From Streptomyces sp. NBC_00513 (GTDB lineage: Bacteria > Actinomycetota > Actinomycetes > Streptomycetales > Streptomycetaceae), in the NCBI RefSeq assembly GCF_041431415.1, contig NZ_CP107845.1, forward strand, positions 992,001-1,056,000: 64,000 nucleotides of DNA. The letters are read 5' to 3'. Both the position numbers and the translations under genes were made by a program. This document shows, in pieces, positions 1 to 10,200 of this stretch. Position 1 is the stretch's first letter, and the number at the start of each line of letters is the position of its first letter. The notes beneath the pieces are model-generated. The model was given only the letters and a program-made list of their open reading frames with translations. It was not told the origin of the DNA and searched no databases.

Positions 1-163
1 CGCTCCCCCCGGACGCACTCCCCTGCCGCGTGTTTCCGTACGCCCACGCCTGCCAGGCGGCGGGAATCACCACGAGCACGGCGCCGAGCCACGCGGCGGC
101 GAGCCAAGCCGTGCGGTGGCGCGCCCGCGGCGCGGCCGTCCCGGTCTCGGCGCTGCCGGTCAC
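1..163 (-). CDS. N-terminal part of a membrane protein (cut by window edge)
   Basis: Reading leftwards from a GTG at 163, the frame is open to the edge of the window, giving about 54 residues. A polar, Arg-rich start is followed by one hydrophobic stretch (WLAAAWLGAVLVVIPAAW) and then a polar segment, which fits a signal anchor or first membrane helix. The GTG overlaps the TGA of the response regulator gene (GTGA), so it is very likely the third gene of the same operon and may be the output or accessory gene of that two-component system. Function cannot be told from this fragment. Confidence 0.7.
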   Translation of the reverse strand, partial: MTGSAETGTAAPRARHRTAWLAAAWLGAVLVVIPAAWQAWAYGNTRQGSASGGS

Positions 164-816
164 GACGTGCCGTCCAGGAAGCGCAGGACGGCGAGGACTC
201 GGCGGTGGGCGCCGTCGGCCGGCGGCAGGTCGAGCTTGGCGAAGATGTTGTTGATGTGTTTGGCCACCGCGCTCTCGCTCACCACGAGTTCGGCGGCTGT
301 CCCGGCGTTGGACTTCCCCTCCGCCATCAGGGCCAGGACGTCCCGCTCGCGGGGGGTGAGCCGCTCCAGCGGGTCCTTGCCGCCGCCGCGGCGGAGCAGG
401 AGTTGGGCGACGACCTGCGGGTCGAGTGCCGTGCCGCCCGCCGCGACCCGGCGCAGCGCGGCGACGAACTCCTCCACGTCGGCGACGCGTTGCTTGAGGA
501 GGTAGCCGAGGCCCGCGCCGCCCTGGGTGGTCAGCAGTTCTGCCGCGTAGCGTTCCTCGACGTACTGGGAGAGGAGCAGCACGGCGGTCTCGGGGTATCG
601 GCGGCGGATCACGAGCGCGGCCCGGACGCCTTCGTCGGTGAAGTCGGGCGGCATCCGCACGTCGACGAGGGCGAGGTCCGGCTTGTGTTCCTCGACGGCC
701 GCGAGCAGGGCCTCGCCGTCGTCGACCTCGGCCGCGACCTCGAATCCGGCCATGCCGAGGAGTTTGACGAGTCCTATGCGAAGAAGGACGGAGTCCTCGG
801 CGATCACAGCACGCAC
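160..816 (-). CDS. NarL/FixJ-family response regulator
   Basis: 218 aa from a GTG inside the 3' end of the kinase gene. The receiver domain spans residues 1-120: acidic pair E7-D8, phospho-acceptor D52 in LALVDVRMPP, and the conserved Lys in YLLKQRV. A LuxR-type helix-turn-helix follows (LTPRERDVLALMAEGKSN through SAVAKHINNIFAKLDL). It should receive phosphate from the adjacent kinase and regulate transcription. The 13-bp overlap with the kinase and the GTGA overlap with the next gene show tight translational coupling. The HTH has NAGTAAEL where NxxIAxxL is usual. The target is unknown and may include the adjacent membrane protein. Confidence 0.92.
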   Translation of the reverse strand: MRAVIAEDSVLLRIGLVKLLGMAGFEVAAEVDDGEALLAAVEEHKPDLALVDVRMPPDFTDEGVRAALVIRRRYPETAVLLLSQYVEERYAAELLTTQGGAGLGYLLKQRVADVEEFVAALRRVAAGGTALDPQVVAQLLLRRGGGKDPLERLTPRERDVLALMAEGKSNAGTAAELVVSESAVAKHINNIFAKLDLPPADGAHRRVLAVLRFLDGTS

Positions 817-2066
817 GGCAGCTCCACGGTGATGACGGTCGGGCCCCCGGGAGGGCTTTCGATCATGATGGTTCCCTCGACGGACCCTATGCGTTTGCGC
901 AGTCCGGTCAGGCCGGTCCCGCCCGCCGGGTCGGCTCCGCCCACCCCGTCGTCGGTGACGACGACGCGCAGCAGGTCTCCCCGGCGCCCGGGGATCCGGC
1001 GGATCCGCACGGAACAGTGGCCGGCACGGGCGTGCTTGGCGACGTTGGCGAGCGTCTCCGACACCACGAAGTAGGCGACGGCCTCGATGGTCGAGCCGGG
1101 GCGCACGGCGATGTCCACCTCCAGTTCGACGGGGAGCGGGGCGCGGGCCGCGATCCCGGAGAGCGCGGCGTCGAGCCCGCGGTCCTCCAGTACGGCCGGG
1201 TGAAGGCCCCGTACCAGGTTGTTGAGTTCCTCGATGGCCTCCTTCGCCTCGCGGTGCGCCTCGTCGATGACGGCCCTGACCTCGGGCGGCAGATCGGTCA
1301 GGGTGGCGCGGGCGATGCCGAGGTTCATGGCGAGGGAAACCAGGCGCTGTTGGGCTCCGTCGTGCAGGTCCCTCTCGATGCGCCGACGTTCGAGGTCGGC
1401 GGCGTCCAGGACACCCGCCCGGCTCTCGGCCAGGTCCTCGACCCTGCGCAGCAACTCGCCCGCCCGGCTGGGCCCGAGCAGGGCGGCGCCCGCGCGCGTG
1501 TCCAGTCGGGTGACGAGTGCCGCCCACCACGGGGCGGCGAGCAGCAGCAGGACGCCCGCGACCGTGAGGGCGTCGTACGAACTCGACCCGCCCTGCCCGA
1601 ATTCCGGGTCGTCGGTGGGCAGCATCCAGGACCAGGCGTACACGGAGGCGCCTGCGAAGCCGCCGATCCAGAGGAGGACCAGCACGGCTCCCCCGAGGGC
1701 CGCGGCCGGCCCGGCCAGCAGGTGGTAGCCGTACTGGCGCCAGGTCGACTCGGAGGTCAGCCGTTCGGCGATGCCGCGCGCGGTGTGCCGGGGGTGTGCG
1801 CGGGCGACCTCCGGCACGTCCCGGTCCGCCAACGTCCGGAAGCGGCTGCGTTGGAGCCTGGTGAGGAGCGGACCGCAGGCGAGGGCGAGGAGGAGCGGGA
1901 CGGTGCTGCGTGGCCACGCCCACAGGAAGACCACGCCGAGCAGGACGGGCAGGGCGGGTGGGATCGCGGCCGCGCAGAAGGCGGTGTTGCGGCGGGCCCA
2001 CGCCGACCACGGTGCGTGCGCGGCGATCCAGGTGTACGTACGCCTCAACGCGCCGCGAAATGCCAT
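804..2066 (-). CDS. DesK/NarX-type sensor histidine kinase
   Basis: 420 aa. The N-terminal half has about four hydrophobic segments (near residues 33-68, 116-147 and 167-187) and no large extracellular domain, as in membrane-sensing Streptomyces kinases. The HisKA_3 motif ERDLHDGAQQRL places the phospho-accepting His at about residue 235. The C-terminal HATPase domain shows the N-box (ETLANVAKHA) and a G-box (VTDDGVGGADP). The start is the ATG at 2066. The 3' end overlaps the response regulator start by 13 bp. The signal sensed cannot be read from sequence. Confidence 0.93.
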   Translation of the reverse strand: MAFRGALRRTYTWIAAHAPWSAWARRNTAFCAAAIPPALPVLLGVVFLWAWPRSTVPLLLALACGPLLTRLQRSRFRTLADRDVPEVARAHPRHTARGIAERLTSESTWRQYGYHLLAGPAAALGGAVLVLLWIGGFAGASVYAWSWMLPTDDPEFGQGGSSSYDALTVAGVLLLLAAPWWAALVTRLDTRAGAALLGPSRAGELLRRVEDLAESRAGVLDAADLERRRIERDLHDGAQQRLVSLAMNLGIARATLTDLPPEVRAVIDEAHREAKEAIEELNNLVRGLHPAVLEDRGLDAALSGIAARAPLPVELEVDIAVRPGSTIEAVAYFVVSETLANVAKHARAGHCSVRIRRIPGRRGDLLRVVVTDDGVGGADPAGGTGLTGLRKRIGSVEGTIMIESPPGGPTVITVELPCVL

Positions 2067-2242
2067 GCGTCGTACGTTAATCGCATGTCAGGGGGTGTTC
2101 GACCACCCTGGTGCCCGCCCCGGGGTGTACCTGGCACCACCCCCGGTTCGGTCGTTGGAGCTACTGATCTTCCGCGCTCCGGGCACGAGAGTCGTGGAGT
2201 GCCCGGCGGACGGACCGTCGGGTCGGAAGGAGTTCCGCACCC

Positions 2243-2689
2243 ATGGCCCTCGTCTCCCCGCAGCGCGTCGCACCCCGTCCCTCGACCGGACGGGCGGCGG
2301 CAGGTCGGGTCCGCCGGGCCGACGTCCGCGTCCCGCGCCTTTCGACGGTGCTCTCGGGCGCCGGGCTGGCGCTGGTGCCGTGGATGGTGGTGTTGGCGAA
2401 GTCGGTGCCGCACACGACCGAGGTGTCGTACTGGTCCACCGCGTGGATCGGGCTGGACGCGATGCTGGTGGCCGGTCTGGCCGGTACGGGTGCGCTGCTG
2501 CGTAGGGGCGACCCCCGGGTGTCGGCGGTGGCGGGGGCGACGGCCGCCCTGCTGGTGATGGACGCATGGTTCGACGTCACCACCTCGGCCGGCACGAGCG
2601 GCCAGGGGATGGCACTGGCGCTCGCCGCGGTGGCGGAACTGCCGCTGGCCGCGGTCTGCGCGGTCGTGGCGATTCGTCGGCCGGCGTGA
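2243..2689 (+). CDS. Small membrane protein of unknown function
   Basis: 148 aa. About 30 basic, polar residues are followed by roughly four hydrophobic segments (TVLSGAGLALVPWMVVLAK, a second after the WST motif, a third near VAGATAALLVMDAW, a fourth near the C-terminus). No catalytic motif is visible. An AAGGAG ribosome-binding site lies about 11 nt before the ATG. It stands alone, divergent from the kinase operon and convergent with ohr across a strong hairpin. Similar small proteins are common in actinomycetes, but I do not recognise a named family. Confidence 0.75.
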   Translation: MALVSPQRVAPRPSTGRAAAGRVRRADVRVPRLSTVLSGAGLALVPWMVVLAKSVPHTTEVSYWSTAWIGLDAMLVAGLAGTGALLRRGDPRVSAVAGATAALLVMDAWFDVTTSAGTSGQGMALALAAVAELPLAAVCAVVAIRRPA

Positions 2690-2723
2690 GTGAGGGGCGT
2701 GAGTGGGGGGCGTGAGCGCACAC

Positions 2724-2757
2724 GCCCGCGGCGCCCCTCGGAAGGGGCGCCGCGGGC
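2724..2757. terminator. Bidirectional terminator hairpin
   Basis: A perfect 15-bp stem (2724-2738 with 2743-2757) closed by the tetraloop CGGA lies between the convergent membrane-protein gene and ohr, so it can serve both strands. There is no T-run, as is usual for Streptomyces. Confidence 0.8.
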
Positions 2758-2790
2758 GGTCGGGCGGCGCGTGCGGCGCCGCCGGTCGGA

Positions 2791-3204
<414 letters not shown>

Positions 3205-3276
3205 CGGGGGTTCCTCTCGGAGGGGTGGATCGGTGCGGCCGTCGTCCGACCGCTCCACCAATAAAGCACACGCTTG

Positions 3277-3305
3277 AGTTGTGTGCAACTTGATTGTGCA
3301 CAACT
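3277..3305. promoter_or_regulatory. Putative OhrR operators in the ohr-ohrR intergenic region
   Basis: Two palindromes lie side by side: AGTTGTGTGCAACT (3277-3290, imperfect) and TTGTGCACAA (3294-3303, perfect). The whole block is flanked by AGTTGTG and CACAACT. TTGTG/CACAA half-sites are the pattern expected for OhrR-type MarR repressors, and the location lets one repressor control both genes. Confidence 0.7.
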
Positions 3306-3342
3306 GAATCGCCGACAAGAGTTCCCGGGTACACTGGCCGAC

Positions 3343-3912
3343 ATGACCGAGCAGCAGCCTGAGACCCTCACCGAGCCGGACTTCCTCCGCCTGGACGGGC
3401 AGATCTGCTTCGCGCTCAACGCCGCGAGCCGCGCGTTCGGCGGCCTGTACCGGGTCGTCCTGAAGGACCTGGGCCTGACCTACCCGCAGTACCTCGTGAT
3501 GCTCGTCCTCTGGGAACACGGCACGACTCCCGTCAAGCAGCTCGGGGAGCACCTGCGGCTCGACTCCGGCACCCTGTCGCCGCTGCTCAAGCGGCTGGAG
3601 GCGGCCGGCCTGATCCGACGCGAGCGGAGCACCGAGGACGAGCGCTCCGTGCACGCGGTACTCACCGACGAGGGCACCGCACTGCGCGCCCGGGCGGTGG
3701 CGGTACCCCGCCGGATCGCCGCCGCCACCGGGTTCGAGCTCGGCGAGATCCGTGACCTCCAGGCGCGGCTGAGCCGACTGACCGAGGCGCTCGACACGGC
3801 GGCCGCGAGCGACACGATCGCCGACGGGGCGGCGCACGTCGGGCACGGCGCGGACACCACGAACGCCGGAACCACCGGGACCACCGGCAACACGGACGCC
3901 CCGGGCGCGTGA
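3343..3912 (+). CDS. ohrR: OhrR-type MarR repressor
   Basis: 189 aa from the ATG at 3343; an upstream ATG at 3274 would lie inside the operator region and is less likely. The winged-helix domain has the MarR pattern LTYPQYLVMLVLWEHG, then LRLDSGTLSPLLKRLEAAGLI. The peroxide-sensing cysteine is C22 in DGQICFALN, as in OhrR proteins. The last 50 residues are a low-complexity Ala/Thr/Gly tail absent from typical OhrR (about 150 aa). It is expected to repress ohr and itself until C22 is oxidised. Confidence 0.92.
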   Translation: MTEQQPETLTEPDFLRLDGQICFALNAASRAFGGLYRVVLKDLGLTYPQYLVMLVLWEHGTTPVKQLGEHLRLDSGTLSPLLKRLEAAGLIRRERSTEDERSVHAVLTDEGTALRARAVAVPRRIAAATGFELGEIRDLQARLSRLTEALDTAAASDTIADGAAHVGHGADTTNAGTTGTTGNTDAPGA

Positions 3913-3961
3913 GCACTCGGGGCGTCGGCTCGGGCCCGGCCGTCGGGTCGGACCCGTTCGA

Positions 3962-4411
3962 TCAGGCGTCCTTCTCCAGCGTGGGGCGCAGGCGCTCCAG
4001 CAGCGCGTAGAGCGTCGCGCTCTCCGCCTGGTCCAGCGCGTCCAGCGCTCCGTGCGTGGCCTGCATCTCCTCGCGCACACGGCGGATGGTCTCGCGACCC
4101 GCGTCGGTCGCCACCACGTTCTTGACCCGGCGGTCCGCCGGGGACGGCTCGCGCCGCACCAGCTCCCGCGCCTCCAGCCGATCCACGATGCCGGTGACGT
4201 TGGACGCGTCGCAGGCGAGCAGGGCGGCAAGGCCGCGCATCGGCACCGGCCCCTCCAGCTGGGCCAGGACCTTGGCCTGCGTGGACGTGAGCCCGTGCCG
4301 GGCGGCGGCGGTGGCGAAGTCGCGCCATTGGGCGGTGCCGATGGCAGCCAACAGTTCCAGCAGTCGCAGTTTGGTGGGGCCCTGCGAGGTGGCCGCGGCG
4401 GTGGCGCTCAT
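3962..4411 (-). CDS. MarR-family transcriptional regulator
   Basis: 149 aa from the ATG at 4411. The winged-helix core is visible (LTSTQAKVLAQLEGPVPMRGLAALLACDASNVTGIVDRL, split by the usual wing RREPSPADRRVKNVVAT). There is no conserved cysteine of the OhrR kind, so it probably binds a drug-like ligand. It is divergently transcribed from a DHA2-type exporter, the classic layout for a repressor of its neighbour pump. Confidence 0.9.
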   Translation of the reverse strand: MSATAAATSQGPTKLRLLELLAAIGTAQWRDFATAAARHGLTSTQAKVLAQLEGPVPMRGLAALLACDASNVTGIVDRLEARELVRREPSPADRRVKNVVATDAGRETIRRVREEMQATHGALDALDQAESATLYALLERLRPTLEKDA

Positions 4412-4548
4412 GGCGCGAGCGTACGCCCACAAGCTTCATATTATCAACCTTTTACTTGACCACCTTAACTATTGCCGTCTACCTTCATCCAAGTACTTGA
4501 GGACATCAAACATCTGTGATCTGAAGCATTGAGAAGGTCCCGCCAACC
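4412..4548. promoter_or_regulatory. AT-rich divergent promoter/operator region of MarR regulator and MFS pump
   Basis: This stretch is markedly AT-rich for the window (about 4436-4520). It contains the perfect palindrome CAAGTACTTG (4490-4499) and a related half-site TTACTTGACC (4452-4461). These are plausible MarR binding sites controlling both genes. Confidence 0.55.
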
Positions 4549-6054
4549 ATGAGCACCGCCGCATCCGCCCCCGCCGCCGCCAGGCCCCGGAACGAGACGG
4601 TCATCGTCTTCGCCCTCAGCCTCGCCGCCATGGTCGTGTCGATGATGCAGACCCTGCCCGTTCCGATCCTGGGTCTGATCCGCACCGACCTCGGCACCTC
4701 GACCGCCAACGTCAGCTGGGTCACCACCGCGACCCTGCTGTCCGCCGCCGTCTTCACCCCGCTGCTCGGCCGCTTCGGCGACCAGCACGGCAAGAAGCCC
4801 ACGCTGGTGGCCGTTCTCGGCGTCATGGTCGCGGGATCCGTCATCGCCGCGCTCGCGACCTCGCTTCCGCTGCTGATCCTCGGCCGGGTCCTCCAGGGCG
4901 CGGCCACCGCGATCTTCCCGTTGGCCCTGTCCGTCCTGCGCGAAGAGGTCCGGCCCCAGAAGCTGCCGGGCGCCATGGCGCTGGTCAGCGGCACGCTCGC
5001 GTTCGGCAGCGGTCTCGCGCTCGTCGCCACCGGCCTGCTGACCTCCGGCTCCGACGCCGACTACCGCAACGCCTTCTGGATGGCGACCGGCTTCGCGACC
5101 CTGGCCCTGCTGGCCGTCGTCTTCCTGGTCCCGGCCACCCGCCACAAGACCGGCGGCCGGACGGACTTCCTCGGCGCGCTGACCCTGGGCATCGCCCTCC
5201 TGCTGCTCCTGCTGCCCATCTCGCAGGGACACGAGTGGGGTTGGGCCTCCACTCGGACGCTGGGCAGCTTCGCCGGCGCCGCCGTCATGACGGCCGTGTG
5301 GGTCCTGGTGGAGCGCAAGGTGCGCGAACCCCTGGTGGACATGCGGATGTTCGTCCACCGCCCCGTCCTGATGGCCAACCTGGCGGGCATCCTCGTGGGC
5401 TTCGGCATGTTCGCGAACTTCCTGGGCGTCTCCTACCTGGTGCAGATGCCGAAGGCCCTCACCGGGTACGGCTTCGACGCGTCCATCCTGCGGGCCTCCG
5501 TCCAGTTCCTGCTCCCCGGTGCGATCGTCTCGCTGCTGGCCTCCCCCGTCGGCGGGCAGCTGGTGCGCCACCGCGGGCCCCGCGTCGCGCTGGGTCTGGC
5601 CGCCGTGCTCGGCGCCGTCGGCTTCGGCTGGTTGGCACTGGACCACGCGCACACCTTCTCGGTGATCGGCGCCGGTCTCGTCGTCGGCGCGGCGGTCAGC
5701 TTCGGGTACGCGGCCATGCCGGCCGTGATCATGTCGAGCGTCCCGCACCACCAGAGCGGCATCGCCAACGGCATCAACTCGATCTCCCGCTCCACCGGCA
5801 GTGCGATCGGCAGCGCCATCGTCACCACCATCCTGGCCTCGAAGACCATCGAGCACCTTCCGGCCGGCGTTCCCGCGCTGCCCGCCGAGTCCGGCTTCAC
5901 CCTCACCTTCGGGATCGGGGCCGTCGCCTTCGCCCTGGTCGCGCTGATCAGTTGGCTCGGCCTGCGCTCGGGCCACGGCCCCCGGGTGGAGGAGCCCGTC
6001 GCGTCGAGCGAGGCCCCGCTGCTGAAGGCGGTGGAGACGGCCGACGCCGTCTGA
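4549..6054 (+). CDS. MFS multidrug exporter, DHA2 (EmrB/QacA) type
   Basis: 501 aa, the size of 14-helix DHA2 proton antiporters, with at least 13 clear hydrophobic segments. The motif-A region reads LGRFGDQHGKK between helices 2 and 3, and motif-C-like Gly/Pro-rich segments occur further on. It would export cationic drugs or a natural product across the membrane. Start is the ATG at 4549 with AGAAGG upstream. It is divergent from the MarR regulator and followed by a good terminator, so it is a single-gene transcription unit. Confidence 0.92.
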   Translation: MSTAASAPAAARPRNETVIVFALSLAAMVVSMMQTLPVPILGLIRTDLGTSTANVSWVTTATLLSAAVFTPLLGRFGDQHGKKPTLVAVLGVMVAGSVIAALATSLPLLILGRVLQGAATAIFPLALSVLREEVRPQKLPGAMALVSGTLAFGSGLALVATGLLTSGSDADYRNAFWMATGFATLALLAVVFLVPATRHKTGGRTDFLGALTLGIALLLLLLPISQGHEWGWASTRTLGSFAGAAVMTAVWVLVERKVREPLVDMRMFVHRPVLMANLAGILVGFGMFANFLGVSYLVQMPKALTGYGFDASILRASVQFLLPGAIVSLLASPVGGQLVRHRGPRVALGLAAVLGAVGFGWLALDHAHTFSVIGAGLVVGAAVSFGYAAMPAVIMSSVPHHQSGIANGINSISRSTGSAIGSAIVTTILASKTIEHLPAGVPALPAESGFTLTFGIGAVAFALVALISWLGLRSGHGPRVEEPVASSEAPLLKAVETADAV

Positions 6055-6074
6055 CCCCTCACCCGCCCCACCCC

Positions 6075-6108
6075 AACCGCCTCCGGTCCTTCGCGACCGG
6101 GGGCGGTT
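6075..6108 (+). terminator. Rho-independent terminator after the MFS gene
   Basis: AACCGCCTCCGGTC (6075-6088) pairs with GACCGGGGGCGGTT (6095-6108) around a short loop, followed by a T-rich stretch (CTTCGTGTTCC). Confidence 0.75.
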
Positions 6109-6345
6109 CTTCGTGTTCCCGTACGGCGCGACTGCTTTCCCGGACCGGCATCCGGCTCGCCACAACGTCGAATTCAGGCCAACTGTCTCGAATATCCGGG
6201 AGGGCCCGCTCACCCACCGGTCCTGACCGCCGCGTTGTCAGTGGGCCTCGCTAGTCTCCCGACATACCGCAGCTCACAGGGCGTTGGCGCCTTCCTTCGG
6301 GCTGCGCGGAATCGGGCGGGTACGACAGAGGGGCAGGCACGGCTG

Positions 6346-7203
6346 ATGGCTTGGCTGGCGGCGGGTGAGGGCTATGAGATCGCCCTCGTGGAGGGGCGGG
6401 TCGTGGCCCGGGGATCGACGAAACGGCAGTTGAAGACATTGCCGAAGGCGCTGCGCGACCACCCCGAGGTGGACCGGCTGCGCCGGCTCTCGGAATGGCT
6501 CGATCGGCACGTGGTCGCGTGTGTCGCCCAGGTGGACGCCTGGATGGTGTCCTCGCTTCCGGTGCCGACCACGCTGCTGGCCCGGGTCTGGCCCGACGAG
6601 GCCTGGCAGGGCGCCCTGCGCGACCTGGCGATCGTCGCCGACGACGACCCCGACGAGGTGGGCTTCCTGCGCGACGCCACCGAGACGGGCGAGTTGAAGG
6701 TGGTCAACCTCGACGGCGAGACCATACGGCTCTCCCCGCGCACCGTGACCCTGCCGCACCCGGTGCTGCTGCCCGACCTGGACGACGTACGGGACTTCGC
6801 CGCCGAACTCGGCATCACCCAGCAGGTCGAGCAGATCCACCGCGCGACCTGGCAGAAGCCGGCCGGGCTCGCCGCGAACGCGACCGAGGTACGGGACTAC
6901 GCGGGCGGGGTGTTCCCCTCCCGGTTCAGCCTCGCGGCACGGGCCACCGGCCTCGGCTACCGGGTCTCCGGCGGCTACGCCACCTGCAAGGTGCGCGACG
7001 CCGGCGGTGCCGTGGAGGCGGCCGTGTGGATCGGCGAGCCGTACTGGGAGGACGAGTCGAGCACCGGCGGGCTGAACTGGCACGACGCGGAGGGTCGGGC
7101 CGTGCGGCTCGCCGAGGTCGGACCGGTGGCCTGGTCCGAGGGGATGCGGATGGCCGCGGCGCTGTACGCCGGGCGCAAGATCGAGGAGGGCGGGAACGCG
7201 TGA
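6346..7203 (+). CDS. DUF4132 (YehI/MolR-like) protein, first gene of the MoxR-VWA-SWIM block
   Basis: 285 aa from the ATG at 6346, chosen because MAWLAAGEGYEIALVEG looks like the usual start of this family; the frame is open further upstream to 6235. The N-terminal 60 residues are followed by a Trp-rich helical region (SEWLDRHVVACVAQVDAWM) and the DUF4132-type C-terminal part (QQVEQIHRATWQKP, then a Gly/Tyr-rich domain ending WSEGMRMAAALYAGRKI). Function is unknown; E. coli YehI was historically called a molybdate-metabolism regulator without firm proof. The stop overlaps the next start (GTGA), so the two genes are coupled. Confidence 0.85.
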   Translation: MAWLAAGEGYEIALVEGRVVARGSTKRQLKTLPKALRDHPEVDRLRRLSEWLDRHVVACVAQVDAWMVSSLPVPTTLLARVWPDEAWQGALRDLAIVADDDPDEVGFLRDATETGELKVVNLDGETIRLSPRTVTLPHPVLLPDLDDVRDFAAELGITQQVEQIHRATWQKPAGLAANATEVRDYAGGVFPSRFSLAARATGLGYRVSGGYATCKVRDAGGAVEAAVWIGEPYWEDESSTGGLNWHDAEGRAVRLAEVGPVAWSEGMRMAAALYAGRKIEEGGNA

Positions 7204-10200
7204 ACACCAAGACCACCGACACCGGCGGGGCCCGGGCGCTGCTCGACGCGGGCGCCGTGCTGCCCGCCGACACCACCGGGGCGGGCGACGAAGCCGTCGA
7301 ACTGACCGCGCGGGCCTACCGCCACCCGGCCCTCGGGAACGACCGGGTCGTGATCCGGCTCGCCGCGGCCGAACTGGGCGCCGCGGAGGACCTCGCCGCC
7401 GGGTTCCTGGGCCTCGAACCCGACGGCGAACCGGCCGTGGTGGGTCTCGGCCGGCGACAGGCCCTCGGCTTCCCCGAGTGGGTCCTGGTGCACCACCCCG
7501 AGGACGGGCACCACGCGCTGGCCGTCGTACCGGAGTTGGACCGGGCCGCCCGTCAGGCGAAGACCAAGCCGAAGGCCGCCCTCGACGCCTGTATGGAACT
7601 GGCCGGCCGGCTCGCCGTGTCCGTCCCGCACTTCCTGCCGGTCTTCCACGAGCAGGCCGCACGGCTCTTCCTCGCCGTCGAGAACACCACGTACGCCGCG
7701 CAGCTGTTCGGCAAGGCCCGCGCGAGCGAGGCAGAGTTCGGCCTGCCCGTGGACGAGGACCGGCTGGACGCCGTCTTCCTCGAATTCGCCCTGGCCGGCG
7801 CCCTGCCGGTGAAGGTGCTGACCGGGTACGGCAAGGCGCTGGCGCTGCGGGTCTCCCCCGCCGAGGCCTTCGACCGGTTCCGCCGGCTGTGCGTGCGCCG
7901 CACCGCGGGCGGGCTACCGCCGTCCGCGCAGGTCGCCGTCGAACTGCGCCGACTGGCCCGCGCCGCCGGCCTCACCGGCACCGAACCCGAGCAGGACTAT
8001 CTCGCCGAGCTGTTGCCGCTGCCCGCCACCCTGCGCGCCGCCGCCGGCTGGTGGAAGGCCCACCGCCCGGCGTTGCTCGCGCTCGCCCGGCGCGTGCCCT
8101 CCGTACGGGGCACCCTGCTCGGACTGACCCCGCCCAGCGGCGGCGACGCGGGCGCCATGGCCGCGATGTGGCTGGAGCTGCTCGTCGACTCGGGCGCCAC
8201 CGTCGGGCTGTCCGCCGCCGACGCGCCGGCCGAGGAGCGCTGCTCCGACGGCGCGTCCGGCTGGCTGGAGCGCTTCCAGACCGCCCGGTACAGCGGTTGG
8301 GGCACTCCCCCCGCACTGCCGAACCTGCTCGAACTCGTCGAGCGGTCCGCGGACCGGCTGCGCGCGGAGCTCGCCGCGCCGGAGCGCGAGACGGGGCTGC
8401 GCCTCGGCTTCGAGGACGTGGACCTCCTCGATCTGGTGCTGTCCCTGGACCTGCCGCTCGCCGACCCGGACCCCAAGGACAACCGGACGCTGGGACTCCA
8501 GGCCTGGGGCGACCACACCGCCCGCCGGGAACTGCGCGCGCTGTGCGCCGACGAGCGTTTCCGCCCGGTGCTGTTCCGTTCCCTGAACGAGCTGGGGAGC
8601 CGGGCCACCGGACGGGGCGCCGTCCGCGCACTCGCCCTGTCCCCCGGGAGCAGCGCGCTGCTCGCCGACTGGGTCCGCGAGGTGGCCGCCTCCTCCACGG
8701 CGTCCGCACTGCCGGCGCTGCCCGCGGCGATCCGCTGGCTGACCTGGCTGCCGGCCGAGGCGCTGGCCCTGGCCCCCGAGGACGTCGCGAAGGCGGCGGC
8801 GCTCGACGTGGGCGGGATCCTCGCGCGGACGCTGCGCGGCGGACTGTTCGAGGAACTGACCTGGCCCGCCTGGGAGACGGCGGTGTCCGAGCTGCGGCCG
8901 AACGCCAAGGCGCGCGGGGGCCGGCGCGACCGCGGGCTCGTCGTCATGGACGCCTGGCCCCACCTGATCGTGGCCAACTCCACGCAGGTCCGCGTCGTCG
9001 ACGCCGACTCGACGGTGCTCACCCACGACCTGCGGGTCCCGCGCGGCGATCACTACCGCCTCGGCTTCCACCACGTGGACGGCGACCTGCTGGTGTTCTG
9101 GGTCTCGTACGGCGGCGCCGTGGAGGGCTACTGGCTGAGCGCCCCGAACGACGTCCTCACCCTCGACCACCCGGGCTCCTACTGGTCGATCCGCAACGAG
9201 CAGGTCACCCTGCCGCTGCCCGGCGGCGGCAGGTTCACCGGCCACGGTGTCCTGCACGCGGGCGACACCGAGCTCCCGACCGAGCGCCCGGTCCTGTCCG
9301 ACGGCACCTCGTACTGGGTGTGGGACTCGGGGAGCGAGCCCGGCGCGGCAGGATGGTACGAGTACGACCCCGCGAGCGGCGCCCTGGGACGGCGTTCGCA
9401 GCCCGCCTTCCTCGCCGACGCCCTGCGCGGGCACCCGGAGGGCAGCAGCCTGCCGCAGCACGCGGGCGCCAACTGGCTGCGGCCGACGCCCACCGTGGAG
9501 GGTTCGGTGTTCGGCGCGCCCGTGGACGGCCTGCTCGGCTGGCGTGTCGTGCACGTTCCCGATCGGGGCTGGCACGGCTCGGACACCGCCGGTCGCTCGG
9601 TGACCGCGGCCGAAGGCCGCATGCCCCAGGGGGCGCTGAGCCTGCCCGGTGACGACCGGCTGCGCGTGCTGTCCAGCGACTGGCGCACGCTGACGCTCAG
9701 CGACCACGACGGGGTCGTCACCTCCCAGGTCAGCTCCGACCACGACAACCCGGCCTACTCCACGCCCGCCGTGGATCTCCCGCCGCTCCCCTACTGGTAC
9801 TGCCTGCGGGCCCGGGACACCGAGGGCTCGGCCGCGCTGCGGACCGCCGACGCGGAGACCTGCGGTGCGCTGCTGAAGGCGGCCGGAGCCGCCGACCGGG
9901 ACGAGCTGCCCGCCATCGTGAGCGCGGCCCTGCCCCGGATCACCTCGCCCGAGCTGATCGGGGGCGTGGTCGACAAGCTGCGGGACGCCCTGCGGCAGCG
10001 GACGGCGCTCGACAAGGTGGCCGCCGCCCTGAACCCGACCCCGGAACGCGAGCCCGCGCCGCGGGTCGCACGGGGCCCGTCCGACAGGCTGGTCGGCGAG
10101 GCGCTGGAAGGGCTCGTCGCCGGCCGGCACCGCCGGTTCGGCGGGGACTCCGACGCCGCGTACCGGTTCCTGCGGGAGCTGGTGTCCGTCTCCGCCGACA

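Noticed and set aside
6235..6345. Upstream in-frame start for the DUF4132 protein
   Set aside because: The 37 extra residues do not fit the family start and lack a better ribosome site than the ATG at 6346.
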